DNA of 64,000 nucleotides, from positions 174,434-238,433 of the forward strand of contig CAZHLW010000002.1 of NCBI GenBank assembly GCA_964533375.1. Reading direction: 5' to 3'. This document shows positions 24,578-34,012 of this stretch, in pieces (within the stretch, counting starts at the first letter, position 1; each line of letters starts with the position of its first letter). The notes under the pieces are model-generated. The model saw nothing but the letters and a program-made list of their open reading frames with translations. It was not told the DNA's origin and made no database searches. The translations under genes were made by a program, and so were the position numbers. Origin of the DNA: CALREJ01 sp964533375 (GTDB lineage: Bacteria; Patescibacteriota; Gracilibacteria; Peribacterales; Peribacteraceae).

Positions 24578-27500
24578 TTACTTTGCCGTTTCTGCATTCT
24601 TATACTTCGCAATTACCTCATCCAGCTTGTGTTCCACAATTTCGGACATCGCAATCGTAACAGGCAACGGGATTAGCTGTTCGCCGATTTTTAGCTGCAC
24701 ACGTTCACTTCCCGGGAATGTCTGGAAGACGGTTTTCAAATCCAGCAGTAACTGTTTTGGGGCGCGAGCGGGAAGGGCGATGGTGTGAATGGAAATGGAA
24801 GAGTGATCGATTTCCGGCTCATCACTCTCTGCTGCCGGAGCAGGTGTTGCAGGTGCAGATCCTTCTTTCCAGCCAAGAGCAACTTCCAGTGTGTCAGTCG
24901 GCATATTCTGAAAGAGCCATTTACCAATAGGGCCCAGGAAATCATCACCGCCTTCGTCCGTTGTACGGATGGTCACTTTTTCTCCGGCAATGACGTTACC
25001 TTCTTCATCCAGCAGTTCCACAGCATCCTCCTCTTCATCCAGCATTCTGCGTGAGACGGAAATTCCGCGCTTCGCTTCTTCTTCGTCAAAAATGCCGTCC
25101 TCCTTCGCGCGGCTGATCATGGTGGAGAGCGATGCACGCTTGAGTGCCTCGGCGCGCATCTGCAGTTGGCCCATGCGGTAGTCGACGGTGCCTGCAACCA
25201 CGAGCACGGTATCGGGCTGCTCGAGAGTCGGCGCCATTTCGGCGTAGGTTTTCGGGAAGAGCGTGATTTCCATTTTCCCGGTCGGATCTTCGAGCATGAC
25301 GATTGCCATGGTGTCGCCTTTCTTTGTGCGGATTTTTTTGATGCCTTCCTGAATGCCCGCGACCGTGATTTTCTTGCCCACCTCTTTCATCGTGAGATCA
25401 CCGATTAACCGCGCTTTTCTGCTGATGTATTCACGCATACCGGCAAGCGGATGACTCGATACATAGAGTCCCAATGTCTCTTTTTCCCACTGCAGTTTCT
25501 GCATGGCAGTCGCTGCGGGTGTATCCGGGAATTCGATTTTTGCTTCATCATCTTCTTTCACCAGACTGCCAAACAGATCACCCTGGGCACTGTCTGCATC
25601 ACCAGCTCCTTTGCGGTAATCAGTAATGAGCGTGTAGTTATCCAGAATTTTCCGGCGTTCTCCAAAGCAATCGAGCGCTCCTGCTTTTGCGAGAGACTCG
25701 AGCAGTTTCTTATTCAGAATCTTCACCGGAATGCGACGCGCAAAATCTTCGATGGATGTGAACTTTCCGGCTTTCGTACGTTCGTCGATTATCTGCAGCA
25801 CCGAACTTTCGCCCACACCCTTCACCGCACTGAGTCCGAAACGGATCGCCCAGCCTCCGCTCTGCGAGCTATGGCTGGCAAGCCCCTCTTCGTCAGTGCC
25901 GGTGGGAGTTATCACCGTAAAGTGGTTGAGTGATTCATTGATATCCGGAGGCAACACATTGATGCCCATGGTGCGGCATTCTTCAATCTCAATCATCACA
26001 CGATCCGTATCCTGCGCATCGCTACTCAGCAATGCGGCCATGAATTCGGCTGGATAGTTTGCTTTCAGGTACGCAGTTTCGTACGCAATGCGCGCGTAAC
26101 CCACAGCGTGGGATTTGTTGAAGCCGTAGCCGGCAAACGGTGTAATGACATCATCAAAAATTTCCTCCGCGAGCTTTTCTTTGTAGCCTTTTGCGACCGC
26201 GCCCTTAATAAATTTCTCGCGCTGTGCGTCCAGCTCTTTCTTGATTTTCTTACCGATCGCTTTGCGCAGAATGTCGGCTTCTCCAAGAGTGAATCCTGCA
26301 AACGCCTGGGCAATCAGAAGAATCTGCTCCTGATACACACCAATACCGAACGTCGGTTCCAGAATGGGGCGGAGGTCGTCGTGCACATACTGCACCTTCT
26401 CTTTGCCGTGTTTGCGCTTGATGAAACTGGAGATCCATTCCATCGGACCCGGACGGTAGAGCGATACCATCGCCGTAATATCATCGAACTCCGTTGGCTT
26501 TAACTGCCGCAGATACCGCCGCATGCCTGCAGATTCCAACTGGAACACGCCGGTCGTATCGCCATGCTGGAGAAGTGCGAAGGTCGGTTTGTTGTCCATG
26601 GGAATTTTATCGATCTCCACATTTTCGTTTCTTGTGCGCTTGATGATTTCGAGCGCAGTCTGAATGACTGTTAAGTTCATGAGACCCAGGAAGTCCATCT
26701 TGAGCAGCCCCAGAGCTTCCAGCGGCTTGGCCGAATACTGTGTGATGATGGTGTTTTCGTCCTTCGGCGCGCGCTGCAGAGCGGTGAAGCGTGTGGAGTC
26801 CTCCGGAGAAATGATCACGCCGCAGGCGTGGACCGAGACGTGGCGCGCCTTGCCTTCCAGCTTGAGCGCGTTGTCCATAATTTTCCGGTAGATCTCGTTG
26901 CTTTCGTACACTGCTTTGAATTCGGGAATCTCCAGTGCTTCTTTCAGCTTGGTTCCCGGTCGTTCGGGAATGAGTTTCACGAGCGTGTTCATTTCCAGAA
27001 ACGGCAGACCGAATGCGCGGCCGACATCTTTCACGGCTGCTCTCGCGGCTAGTGTTCCAAACGTACAGATTTGTGCGACACGGTTGTTGCCGTATTTTTC
27101 GCGCACGTACTCGAGTACTTCATCGCGGCGGTTATCGGCAAAGTCCAAGTCGATATCAGGCATTGAGATGCGTTCCGGGTTGAGGAAACGCTCGAAGAGG
27201 AGGTTGTGGGGGATGGGATCCACGCCGGTAATCCCCAGACAGTAACTCACCATCGAACCCGCCGCCGATCCACGTCCGGGGCCCACCGTAATGCCGCGGC
27301 TTTTTGCTTCATTTACAAAGTCCTGCACGATCAAAAAATAGCCGGAGAAGCCGACTTGTTTGATGATTTTGAGTTCGTAGTTGAGGCGCTCACGCAGTTC
27401 CGGTGTTTCCTTCGGGTAGCGGCGCTTGAAGCCTGCCTCGCAGAGTTCCGTCACGTAGTCATCTTCACTCTGATTGGTGGGAACCGGGAAACGGGGAATG

Positions 27501-28354
27501 CGGTTCACACCGAACTGGAACGTGACATTGCAGCGGTCCGCAATCACGCGGGTGTTTTCGAGGGCTTCCGGAACATGGGCGAATGCTTTCTCCAGTTCTT
27601 CAAAAGGGCGCATGGAGAAATCGGTATCGCGCATGGAGAAGCGGCCGGGGTCGGACACGTTCGCGTTCTTTTGAATACAGAGCAAAATGTCGTGCGCTTC
27701 GTTATCTTCAATTCTGCAGTAGTGGCTGTTACAGGTAGCGACAACCGGAATACCGAGTTCCTTTGCATATTTGATGAGCTGCTGATTCGCCTCCGCCTGC
27801 CCGCTCACATTCGGCAGATCCATCAGTTCAAAGTACACATTGTCTTTGCCGACATACGATTGGTACTGCGCTGCGAGTTCCTTGATGCGCTCGCCGTCTT
27901 CGGCAATGGCGGCCTGGCCCATTGCGCCGGTGGTGGGGCCGGTCAGGATGATCAGACCCTTTCCATACTTTTGCATCAGCTCCGCATCGACTCTTGGCTT
28001 GTAGTACATGCCTTCCATGGCTGCGAGCGTCGCAAGCTGGAGCAAGTTTTCGTAGCCTTCCTGGGTTTCACACAGAAGTGTGAGCGGATAGCTTTTTGTA
28101 TCAACCCCGCTCTCGCGATCATTCCTGGTCCGCGCCGCCATATAGGCTTCCATTCCTAAAATCGGTTTCAGGCCGTGCTTTTGTGCGTACTGATAGAACT
28201 CAATCAGTCCGTAGATGTTGCCTTTGTCTGCCAGTCCCACCGCCGTCTGCCCCAATTCCTTTGCGCGCAGCACGACTTCTTCCGGGCTCGGGAGGGCTTC
28301 CAGGAGGGAGTAGGTGCTGTGGCAGTGGAGGTGGACGAAATCTTCCGGTTTCAT
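24578..28354 (-). CDS. dnaE: DNA polymerase III alpha subunit
   Basis: ATG 28354 (1258 aa) is preferred over the TTG two codons upstream because TATACT ends exactly 6 nt before it. Domains in order: PHP (HLHCHSTYSLLEA at ~8-20), palm with the catalytic PDIDLDF near residue 400, fingers/thumb with YRPGPM and GFNKSHAVGY, helix-hairpin-helix region, and an OB fold (~1000-1080, ITVAGIQEGIKKIRTKKGD). The C-terminal ~130 residues are a poorly conserved extension with an Ala/Pro linker. It is the replicative polymerase. No epsilon subunit or other replisome gene is adjacent. Confidence 0.97.
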   Translation of the reverse strand: MKPEDFVHLHCHSTYSLLEALPSPEEVVLRAKELGQTAVGLADKGNIYGLIEFYQYAQKHGLKPILGMEAYMAARTRNDRESGVDTKSYPLTLLCETQEGYENLLQLATLAAMEGMYYKPRVDAELMQKYGKGLIILTGPTTGAMGQAAIAEDGERIKELAAQYQSYVGKDNVYFELMDLPNVSGQAEANQQLIKYAKELGIPVVATCNSHYCRIEDNEAHDILLCIQKNANVSDPGRFSMRDTDFSMRPFEELEKAFAHVPEALENTRVIADRCNVTFQFGVNRIPRFPVPTNQSEDDYVTELCEAGFKRRYPKETPELRERLNYELKIIKQVGFSGYFLIVQDFVNEAKSRGITVGPGRGSAAGSMVSYCLGITGVDPIPHNLLFERFLNPERISMPDIDLDFADNRRDEVLEYVREKYGNNRVAQICTFGTLAARAAVKDVGRAFGLPFLEMNTLVKLIPERPGTKLKEALEIPEFKAVYESNEIYRKIMDNALKLEGKARHVSVHACGVIISPEDSTRFTALQRAPKDENTIITQYSAKPLEALGLLKMDFLGLMNLTVIQTALEIIKRTRNENVEIDKIPMDNKPTFALLQHGDTTGVFQLESAGMRRYLRQLKPTEFDDITAMVSLYRPGPMEWISSFIKRKHGKEKVQYVHDDLRPILEPTFGIGVYQEQILLIAQAFAGFTLGEADILRKAIGKKIKKELDAQREKFIKGAVAKGYKEKLAEEIFDDVITPFAGYGFNKSHAVGYARIAYETAYLKANYPAEFMAALLSSDAQDTDRVMIEIEECRTMGINVLPPDINESLNHFTVITPTGTDEEGLASHSSQSGGWAIRFGLSAVKGVGESSVLQIIDERTKAGKFTSIEDFARRIPVKILNKKLLESLAKAGALDCFGERRKILDNYTLITDYRKGAGDADSAQGDLFGSLVKEDDEAKIEFPDTPAATAMQKLQWEKETLGLYVSSHPLAGMREYISRKARLIGDLTMKEVGKKITVAGIQEGIKKIRTKKGDTMAIVMLEDPTGKMEITLFPKTYAEMAPTLEQPDTVLVVAGTVDYRMGQLQMRAEALKRASLSTMISRAKEDGIFDEEEAKRGISVSRRMLDEEEDAVELLDEEGNVIAGEKVTIRTTDEGGDDFLGPIGKWLFQNMPTDTLEVALGWKEGSAPATPAPAAESDEPEIDHSSISIHTIALPARAPKQLLLDLKTVFQTFPGSERVQLKIGEQLIPLPVTIAMSEIVEHKLDEVIAKYKNAETAK

Positions 28355-28360
28355 GCTCAA

Positions 28361-28366
28361 AGTATA
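28361..28366 (-). promoter_or_regulatory. dnaE -10 box (TATACT), leaderless
   Basis: Ends 6 nt before ATG 28354 on the minus strand. The spacer and -35 region are made of the GGGTTAGGG-type tract. Confidence 0.5.
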
Positions 28367-28376
28367 CCTTCTTTTG

Positions 28377-28406
28377 GGGGTTAGGGTTAGGGTTTGGGTT
28401 AGGTTA
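28377..28406 (+). repeat. GGGTTAGGGTTTGGGTTAGG-type tract
   Basis: Short degenerate tandem tract between dnaE and the secreted-protein operon; same style as the other intergenic text-like repeats. Confidence 0.5.
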
Positions 28407-29993
28407 CGGAACGCTTATTTCTGCCGCATCCGCACATTTCGTGGAACGCGGGTCGCCCGGGCTGTCATTCAAGAACGAGCCGTCGGCGTACGGGAAGCAC
28501 TCGTCTGCAAAGACGATTTTCAGGATTTCATTCAGACTGGCGTTGCAGGGTCTGTAGACACAGCTGCGGCGGAGGAAATAGGCATACTTCACGACAAATC
28601 CGCGGAGCGTGCGGTCGCCGCCCATGCGTGTCAGGCGGGCAAGATCTCCAACGGCGTCGCGCAGCGATGTGAGCGTATTGGCCACTTCCAGCTGCGGGTC
28701 TGTGGCAGATGGGAAAATGGTCGCCTCATCCTGTCCCTGAATACGGCTCCAGAGGGCATAGAGAGTGCGGGTGGCATAACGAATGGAACCCGTGAACGGG
28801 TCGTCAGTCGAGCGGTTCTCCCGTGCGGCTGTCTGGCTGATATCGAATTCGCTGACCGTTTTCAGGCTGTCTTTGAAGAGTCTGTTATTGCCTTCCTGGA
28901 TGCGCCCGGCCATGAAATCCATCAGCAGATCGAGATGTTTTTTCCGAAGCGAGAACGGACCGCGCAATTCCGTTGCGGCGGCGGTCTTCTCGGTTTGTTC
29001 AATGCACGGTCCGACATTCGCCCCTGCATCTGTCAGACAGGCGATGTCTTCCGTGCAGACCATGGCCGTATTGTTTTCACAGACTTTGTTTGGAAACAGA
29101 CAGCTGTTTCCTGCGCCGCAGTCGGTACTGCCCTGGCAATGTCTGGTGGGGTCGTTTGAACAGAGACCGCCTTTCCAGCCGCAGCCGAATGCGCGGAGAT
29201 GTGTGCGCGGGGCTGGGGGGTCGGGAAGAGCGGATGTTTTGTGGAACAGTTCATCGATGCTTTTCTGCACCTCCAGGAATTCCGCCGCTTCCGCTCGGTA
29301 TGTCTCCAGCTGGTCTGAAATAATCCGGAGTGCGTCATACTCCGTGCGCAGCGGTGTGAAAGCGGTGCGCGTCGCAAGCACATCAATGTCGCATCCGTAA
29401 CCGTTCTGCTGGGGTGGGGCATAGTCCGAATTGTACGGACACATCGGTTCCGTGTAATCGGCTGCCGGGTCGTCGAAGATCTCGGGTGTGCTCCAGGACG
29501 GGTCTTTGTAGGACGGATCGAGTGCGCCGGACGACAGCTGCGCGTAGCGCTGATTCAAAAAGAGCAGCAGCTTCTGCAGGCGCATGATGGCCTGGTAGGA
29601 GCCGCGGTCGAGCTGCAGGGACAACTCATTGCGCACCTGATCCATCTTGCATTCGATCGCCGCCAGGTCGAAACGCAGGCAGGCACTGTTGGTTTTCAGG
29701 TCGTCGGCCTGCTGCGTCAGGCGCAGGTGGACATCGATCAGTTTTGCAAATGACGACCGCACTTCCCGGGTCCAGGGAAACAGCCGGAAGTCTGTGTCGG
29801 TTTCCAGATCGTGTGCGGCGGTCAGCGCTTCATCCGCCCGCAGCAGCACTTCTTCCGTATACTCCGACACGCTTTCCAGTCCGAGAATTGTTGTGCACTG
29901 TACGCTGGTATTCCAGGCAGTGGACGATGCACCTTCCGCAGGAAGTGCGGTGAGGAGACCAAGGGCCGGTAAGAGGAGCAGCAGGCGGCGCAT
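28404..29993 (-). CDS. Secreted Cys-rich protein, last gene of five-gene operon
   Basis: ATG 29993 gives a 529-aa protein with signal peptide RRLLLLLPALGLLTALPAEG. The body is mostly helical, with a Cys cluster at ~260-320 (GCGWKGGLCSND, HCQGSTDCGAGNSC, CENNTAMVC) spaced like disulfide-bonded repeats. A further pair is near the C-terminus (RRSCVYRPCN). It starts one nt beyond the stop of the preceding gene. No family recognised. It is probably extracytoplasmic and disulfide-stabilised, working with the four upstream gene products. Confidence 0.75.
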   Translation of the reverse strand: MRRLLLLLPALGLLTALPAEGASSTAWNTSVQCTTILGLESVSEYTEEVLLRADEALTAAHDLETDTDFRLFPWTREVRSSFAKLIDVHLRLTQQADDLKTNSACLRFDLAAIECKMDQVRNELSLQLDRGSYQAIMRLQKLLLFLNQRYAQLSSGALDPSYKDPSWSTPEIFDDPAADYTEPMCPYNSDYAPPQQNGYGCDIDVLATRTAFTPLRTEYDALRIISDQLETYRAEAAEFLEVQKSIDELFHKTSALPDPPAPRTHLRAFGCGWKGGLCSNDPTRHCQGSTDCGAGNSCLFPNKVCENNTAMVCTEDIACLTDAGANVGPCIEQTEKTAAATELRGPFSLRKKHLDLLMDFMAGRIQEGNNRLFKDSLKTVSEFDISQTAARENRSTDDPFTGSIRYATRTLYALWSRIQGQDEATIFPSATDPQLEVANTLTSLRDAVGDLARLTRMGGDRTLRGFVVKYAYFLRRSCVYRPCNASLNEILKIVFADECFPYADGSFLNDSPGDPRSTKCADAAEISVP

Positions 29994-29994
29994 G

Positions 29995-32475
29995 TTACGA
30001 AGCAGCGGGGGGAACGACAATCGTGTTATCTGTCGGGCACATTTCTGTCGGGAATTCGATAGCACCCAATTCCTTGAAAAGCGAGACGGCTGTATTCAAT
30101 ACATCGGCCAGCGAGCGACTGACAAGGTGCAGCTCCGTTGCGTACATGGTGGTGCCGAGACGCGACCCGAGACCGAGAGCCAGGGAAAGCGTCCTGCTGG
30201 TGGAGTCCGCTTCCGACTGCGATCCCTGCAGGAAGCTCTGCGCCTGTCCGATGTAATCCAGCACGGGAGAGAGAATATTGCGCGAGGGGTTGTAGATGCA
30301 GAGGATGCTAGGAGTGAGAGGGGGCAGGCCCTGCAGCTGGCAGATGGCGCTTTCCAGTTGTTGCACCACCAGTTGCGGACGGTAGAGCGGCAGGATGGGC
30401 GGTGTGAGCGGTGGGTTGATGACGGCGTTGCCGAGCGGTGCACCGGTGATCGTATCGTGGAACGGCGCGATTTCATCCCCCACAGTCGCGGGTGTCTGGC
30501 CTCCTGTCGTGCGGTAGATCTCCAGCGTCTCTTCCACGCACTGTCCGATGTAACACATGTTATTGCCGATGCGGTTGGCATAGATATCCGTCTGTCCGGG
30601 CTGGCAGACGGTGGGGCGCTTTTCAATGGCATCGATCAGTTCCGCTACCCGCGGGTCCATTTTTTCCGGATCGATCATATCCGGGCAGGTGGTCGGCAGG
30701 TCCTTCGGATTGTTTTTCATTGCCTCGAAAGCGGCTGTCCAGAATCCGTCGGGATACGTCTGACTCATAAAACATCCCGGCAGATTTCGTCCGTTTGATT
30801 TGATATTTTTACAGCCTTCATTGGTCGACACTTCCGCACAGGTTTCTGCATTGATGGGAATGCCTGCGAATGACTTTCCATCGAAGCCGCCGTCCTGTTC
30901 GATGATGTCGCACTGGGCACGGTAGGCTTCCCCTTCAATCCGGCAGCATGCCGCCGCCGCTTCATCGTACGACATGTCATCATACAGAGGGGTGATGCGT
31001 GCGGGCATATGGCAGAACTGATACGCATGCACCAGTTCATGGTAGAGCGCGTAGGAACCGTTCACGCCTTTCATATCGTTATTCATACACACTTCAATCT
31101 TTCCCTCATTATTTTTATACGAAGCAGTTGCCAGAGCATTTTCCGGACCGCAGGTATCTTTGCAGACGGTCTCCACATAGCAATTGCGGGCCGGATCAAA
31201 CGTACTTTCCGTGTATGCGATGCCGCGGCAAACGTCGGGACCCGCAAGAGTAGTGTGTTTTTGCGTCTCATCCTTGCAGGTCACCAGATTGATCTTGGCC
31301 AGATCAAGCGGATTGGCGGGGTCTGCCGGACAGGCTTCTCCGCTTGCCGGAGTAAAGGCGCGGCAGAGGTATCCGCGGGCGCTTTCCGGATCGGAACACA
31401 GGCCACGTCCGTCTGCAGGCAATGTTCCATCCATGGGTGGCGGGGGATAGGTTCCTCCGCGAATCGGATCGCCTCCGGTATTCAGAAGCGACGGGAGAAC
31501 GGGTTCGAGCGGCAGAATCCACTGTAATCCGCTGTCCCCAAAGCGCTGCGGTACACCGGGTCCGTCGGTCCGCACCCAGACAAGTATGTTGTCGGGAAGC
31601 GTTTCTTTCAGCAGGGTATCCGGGAATACGTAGAGGATAGTTTCATTGGGCTGAAGCGGCGGGGAGGCGGCATTGTTTTTGACGGCGTTCCACACTGCCG
31701 CGAGGGCGTTTTCAACAGCGGCCCACCGGTTGAACAGATACTGCCGTTCCGTCCCCGGTCCGCTCACCGTGTCTTCAAAGGGTTTCGGGAAATCGGGCAG
31801 ACGGTCGTTACGCACCAGGCGGACACCGTACTGGTAGCGCCAGACGGCAGCGGTCCGCTGTTCCGGATTCAGGTTTCGCAGAGCGTTGCCGAGTGTTTCC
31901 AGAAGCGGACGCATGACGGCGGCGTCCACTGCTTTCGTGCGCGTACGCGCTCCCGATCCGGAAAGTGCCGCCGATCCCGTCCCTGTCGCCTCTGTTCCCC
32001 AGATATTCACAATGCCGCGGATATCCTGCACGAGCCGCACGCCCTGTCCTGGAGTATGGGAAATCGGCAGTTCGTAGCTGGTTGCGACAAGCTGCAGACT
32101 GCGTCCGAGCGCCCGGACACGCTGCTCCTGAGCGACAATACTCCGGATGCGGTTGCCGAGTTCGGCGCAGCCCATCTGGGTTTTGCCCGATGTTCCTATT
32201 GCACGGGTGCCGCAGAGTTGGGTGTCATCTTTTTTGACTGCCGCAGTGACATCGTCGTCCGACACGGTTTCATTCAGTGTCCGCATGACTGCACGCACGT
32301 AGGCGACAACTTCCGGTTCCACGGTGTTTGTTACAAGCTCCTGCTCCGTTTCCTGTTTAATGCGTTCGTAGAGCGTCGAGGGTGCCGAAGACGATGACGC
32401 ACTGCTCGCACCAAAGACCGTCTGGCTTGCAAGAAGCAGCGGGAGGAAGCCGGTCAGCAGCAGGATGCGCTTCAT
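29995..32475 (-). CDS. Large secreted protein with HELVH zincin-like motif
   Basis: The 826-aa product has a signal peptide (KRILLLTGFLPLLLASQTVFG) followed by a Ser-rich spacer. Residues ~25-300 are helical. A Cys-rich region (~360-460) leads to ALYHELVHAYQF, with His479-Glu480-x-x-His483. A Glu-rich segment with paired Cys follows (EAAAACCRIEGEAY) and could supply the third zinc ligand. That is the minimal signature of a gluzincin-type metalloprotease, though no named family is recognised. ATGA overlap of 4 nt couples it to the upstream gene. Confidence 0.75.
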   Translation of the reverse strand: MKRILLLTGFLPLLLASQTVFGASSASSSSAPSTLYERIKQETEQELVTNTVEPEVVAYVRAVMRTLNETVSDDDVTAAVKKDDTQLCGTRAIGTSGKTQMGCAELGNRIRSIVAQEQRVRALGRSLQLVATSYELPISHTPGQGVRLVQDIRGIVNIWGTEATGTGSAALSGSGARTRTKAVDAAVMRPLLETLGNALRNLNPEQRTAAVWRYQYGVRLVRNDRLPDFPKPFEDTVSGPGTERQYLFNRWAAVENALAAVWNAVKNNAASPPLQPNETILYVFPDTLLKETLPDNILVWVRTDGPGVPQRFGDSGLQWILPLEPVLPSLLNTGGDPIRGGTYPPPPMDGTLPADGRGLCSDPESARGYLCRAFTPASGEACPADPANPLDLAKINLVTCKDETQKHTTLAGPDVCRGIAYTESTFDPARNCYVETVCKDTCGPENALATASYKNNEGKIEVCMNNDMKGVNGSYALYHELVHAYQFCHMPARITPLYDDMSYDEAAAACCRIEGEAYRAQCDIIEQDGGFDGKSFAGIPINAETCAEVSTNEGCKNIKSNGRNLPGCFMSQTYPDGFWTAAFEAMKNNPKDLPTTCPDMIDPEKMDPRVAELIDAIEKRPTVCQPGQTDIYANRIGNNMCYIGQCVEETLEIYRTTGGQTPATVGDEIAPFHDTITGAPLGNAVINPPLTPPILPLYRPQLVVQQLESAICQLQGLPPLTPSILCIYNPSRNILSPVLDYIGQAQSFLQGSQSEADSTSRTLSLALGLGSRLGTTMYATELHLVSRSLADVLNTAVSLFKELGAIEFPTEMCPTDNTIVVPPAAS

Positions 32476-33221
32476 GGCGTGGGCAGATCGGGAAGATCAC
32501 GCAGGCTGCCTCTGGCATCGCGGATGCGCGGCAGACAGGCGGTGGCCTGGGACACCAGCCCCAGAATATTGCGGATATCCAGCGATGTGCGTTTCAGACA
32601 TTCAATATCCAGACTGAGCGGACGCAGACGGTCATAGCCGCCAAGCATAAGAAGCGTGCGGTCGAGAGCGGGACGTGCAAGAAGCAGTTCATGATCAATC
32701 ATGCGCTGCTGCTCCGTTGCGGATCTGTCCGCATCCAGCCAACTTAAGGGATCTGACGATGTGGCCGGATCGTTGCGCCATTCCTTCGGGATAATGATGC
32801 TCAGATAATTCCGCCGTTCATTCAGCGCACATTCGTAAACCCGCACATATTCCAACAGCACCGGTCCGATCTCCGTTTCCGACAGCGCTTTCTTCCGGAC
32901 TTCGCTCTCCCAGGCGGGAAGGGAAGCAGCCAGACTGAAGAGGGCATCGGTCGGTTTCACCAGTGATGCGTAGTCGTCTGCCGTGCACTGGAGTTGGGTG
33001 GTATTGATATCGCGCAGACTTTCCACGTGTGATTCCACCACGTCATCAACGGTTTCATGGTAGGTCTTTATCCACTCGCTGAAGGGCAGTGTTTCAAACG
33101 GCGATCCTTCTGCGGTGCATGCATCCAGCCGTCCGGTATCAGCATCGACTGCCTGTCCCAGGCTGCCGGCACAGGAGCCAAGAAGAAGTGCGGCCGTCAG
33201 GAGTGCGGGGAATTTATTCAT
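32472..33221 (-). CDS. Putative lipoprotein, third gene of secreted operon
   Basis: ATG 33221 gives 249 aa with N-terminus MNKFPALLTAALLLGSCAGS, where LGSC fits a lipobox. The remainder is helical with few Cys. The start overlaps the upstream stop by 8 nt and its own stop overlaps the next ATG by 4 nt. It would be an outer-face membrane-anchored component. No family recognised. Confidence 0.7.
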   Translation of the reverse strand: MNKFPALLTAALLLGSCAGSLGQAVDADTGRLDACTAEGSPFETLPFSEWIKTYHETVDDVVESHVESLRDINTTQLQCTADDYASLVKPTDALFSLAASLPAWESEVRKKALSETEIGPVLLEYVRVYECALNERRNYLSIIIPKEWRNDPATSSDPLSWLDADRSATEQQRMIDHELLLARPALDRTLLMLGGYDRLRPLSLDIECLKRTSLDIRNILGLVSQATACLPRIRDARGSLRDLPDLPTP

Positions 33222-33999
33222 CACACTGACCGATGAAACAGGGGATATTGGAGAAGTTGCCGAACGCGCGGACCGTCTGCCAGAGCGGTTCAATCAGCGG
33301 GAAGCGGAAGTCTGTCAGGAATCCTTCGAAAATACCGGTGAACTGTACGACCGTGCGGTACGACGCGTCGTAGGATACAAGCAGCACAAGCGCCTGCTCT
33401 TCCTGCGCAAGCATGGAGTCGATGATCGACGTACAGGTGTCCGTGCCCGCCGTCAGGAAGATGTTGTTGTTGCAGGCCGGAAGGACCGGCTGATCAATAT
33501 CGATACAGCCGTCATTTTTAATCGTCAGCGTCGTGGTTCCTTCTGCCGCACTCTGCGAATCACGCGCGGCTCCGCACACACTGCGCAATCTGCACTGATA
33601 CGCACGGAAGGCTTGCGTGATGGCGGGGATCAGTTCCGATGTCGTCACTTTTTTTGTTTCCAGAAGGCCTCTGCGTGCGGGTGCATCTGCGCGGGTGTCC
33701 ATCAATCCGTCGCTCCAGGTGGTGTTTTTGAATCCGTCCCCCAGCGAGCGCCAGGCGTTGTTGCCTTTCTTCATCCAGGTATTGCCTTCAATATCCGTCC
33801 GTGTACTGCCCACAGGCAGGTCCGCCGATTTCTTCTGTCCGAACAGCACACTGCGATATAGGTTTTTTTCGTGCGAGAGCGCGGTGTAGGTTTCTGTCAG
33901 ACACGCCGATGTATTTACTGTCTGTGCCGATGCTACCGGAATCATTACAGACACTGTCAGCAGGACACTGACCGATGCGGAGCCGAGACGGGAAAGCAT
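33214..33999 (-). CDS. Secreted protein, second gene of secreted operon
   Basis: ATG 33999 gives 261 aa with a signal peptide ending VMIPVASAQ. A TTG at 34023, overlapping the upstream stop, is an alternative. Cys residues occur at CLTETY, QCRLRSVCG, GCIDIDQPVLPAC and near the C-terminus (CFIGQC). The body is helical with a GNTWMKKGNNAWRSLGDG patch. No family recognised. Confidence 0.7.
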   Translation of the reverse strand: MLSRLGSASVSVLLTVSVMIPVASAQTVNTSACLTETYTALSHEKNLYRSVLFGQKKSADLPVGSTRTDIEGNTWMKKGNNAWRSLGDGFKNTTWSDGLMDTRADAPARRGLLETKKVTTSELIPAITQAFRAYQCRLRSVCGAARDSQSAAEGTTTLTIKNDGCIDIDQPVLPACNNNIFLTAGTDTCTSIIDSMLAQEEQALVLLVSYDASYRTVVQFTGIFEGFLTDFRFPLIEPLWQTVRAFGNFSNIPCFIGQCDE

Positions 34000-34012
34000 T
34001 GTAGTCACAGAA

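Noticed and set aside
27206..28159. A 317-codon open frame antisense to dnaE, and similar long ones opposite mfd, murG and the secreted operon
   Set aside because: Same antisense-shadow effect; the genes on the other strand have strong motif evidence.
28377..28406. Telomere-like TTAGGG units
   Set aside because: Only a few degenerate copies, internal and between genes; they fit the text-like intergenic repeats seen elsewhere.
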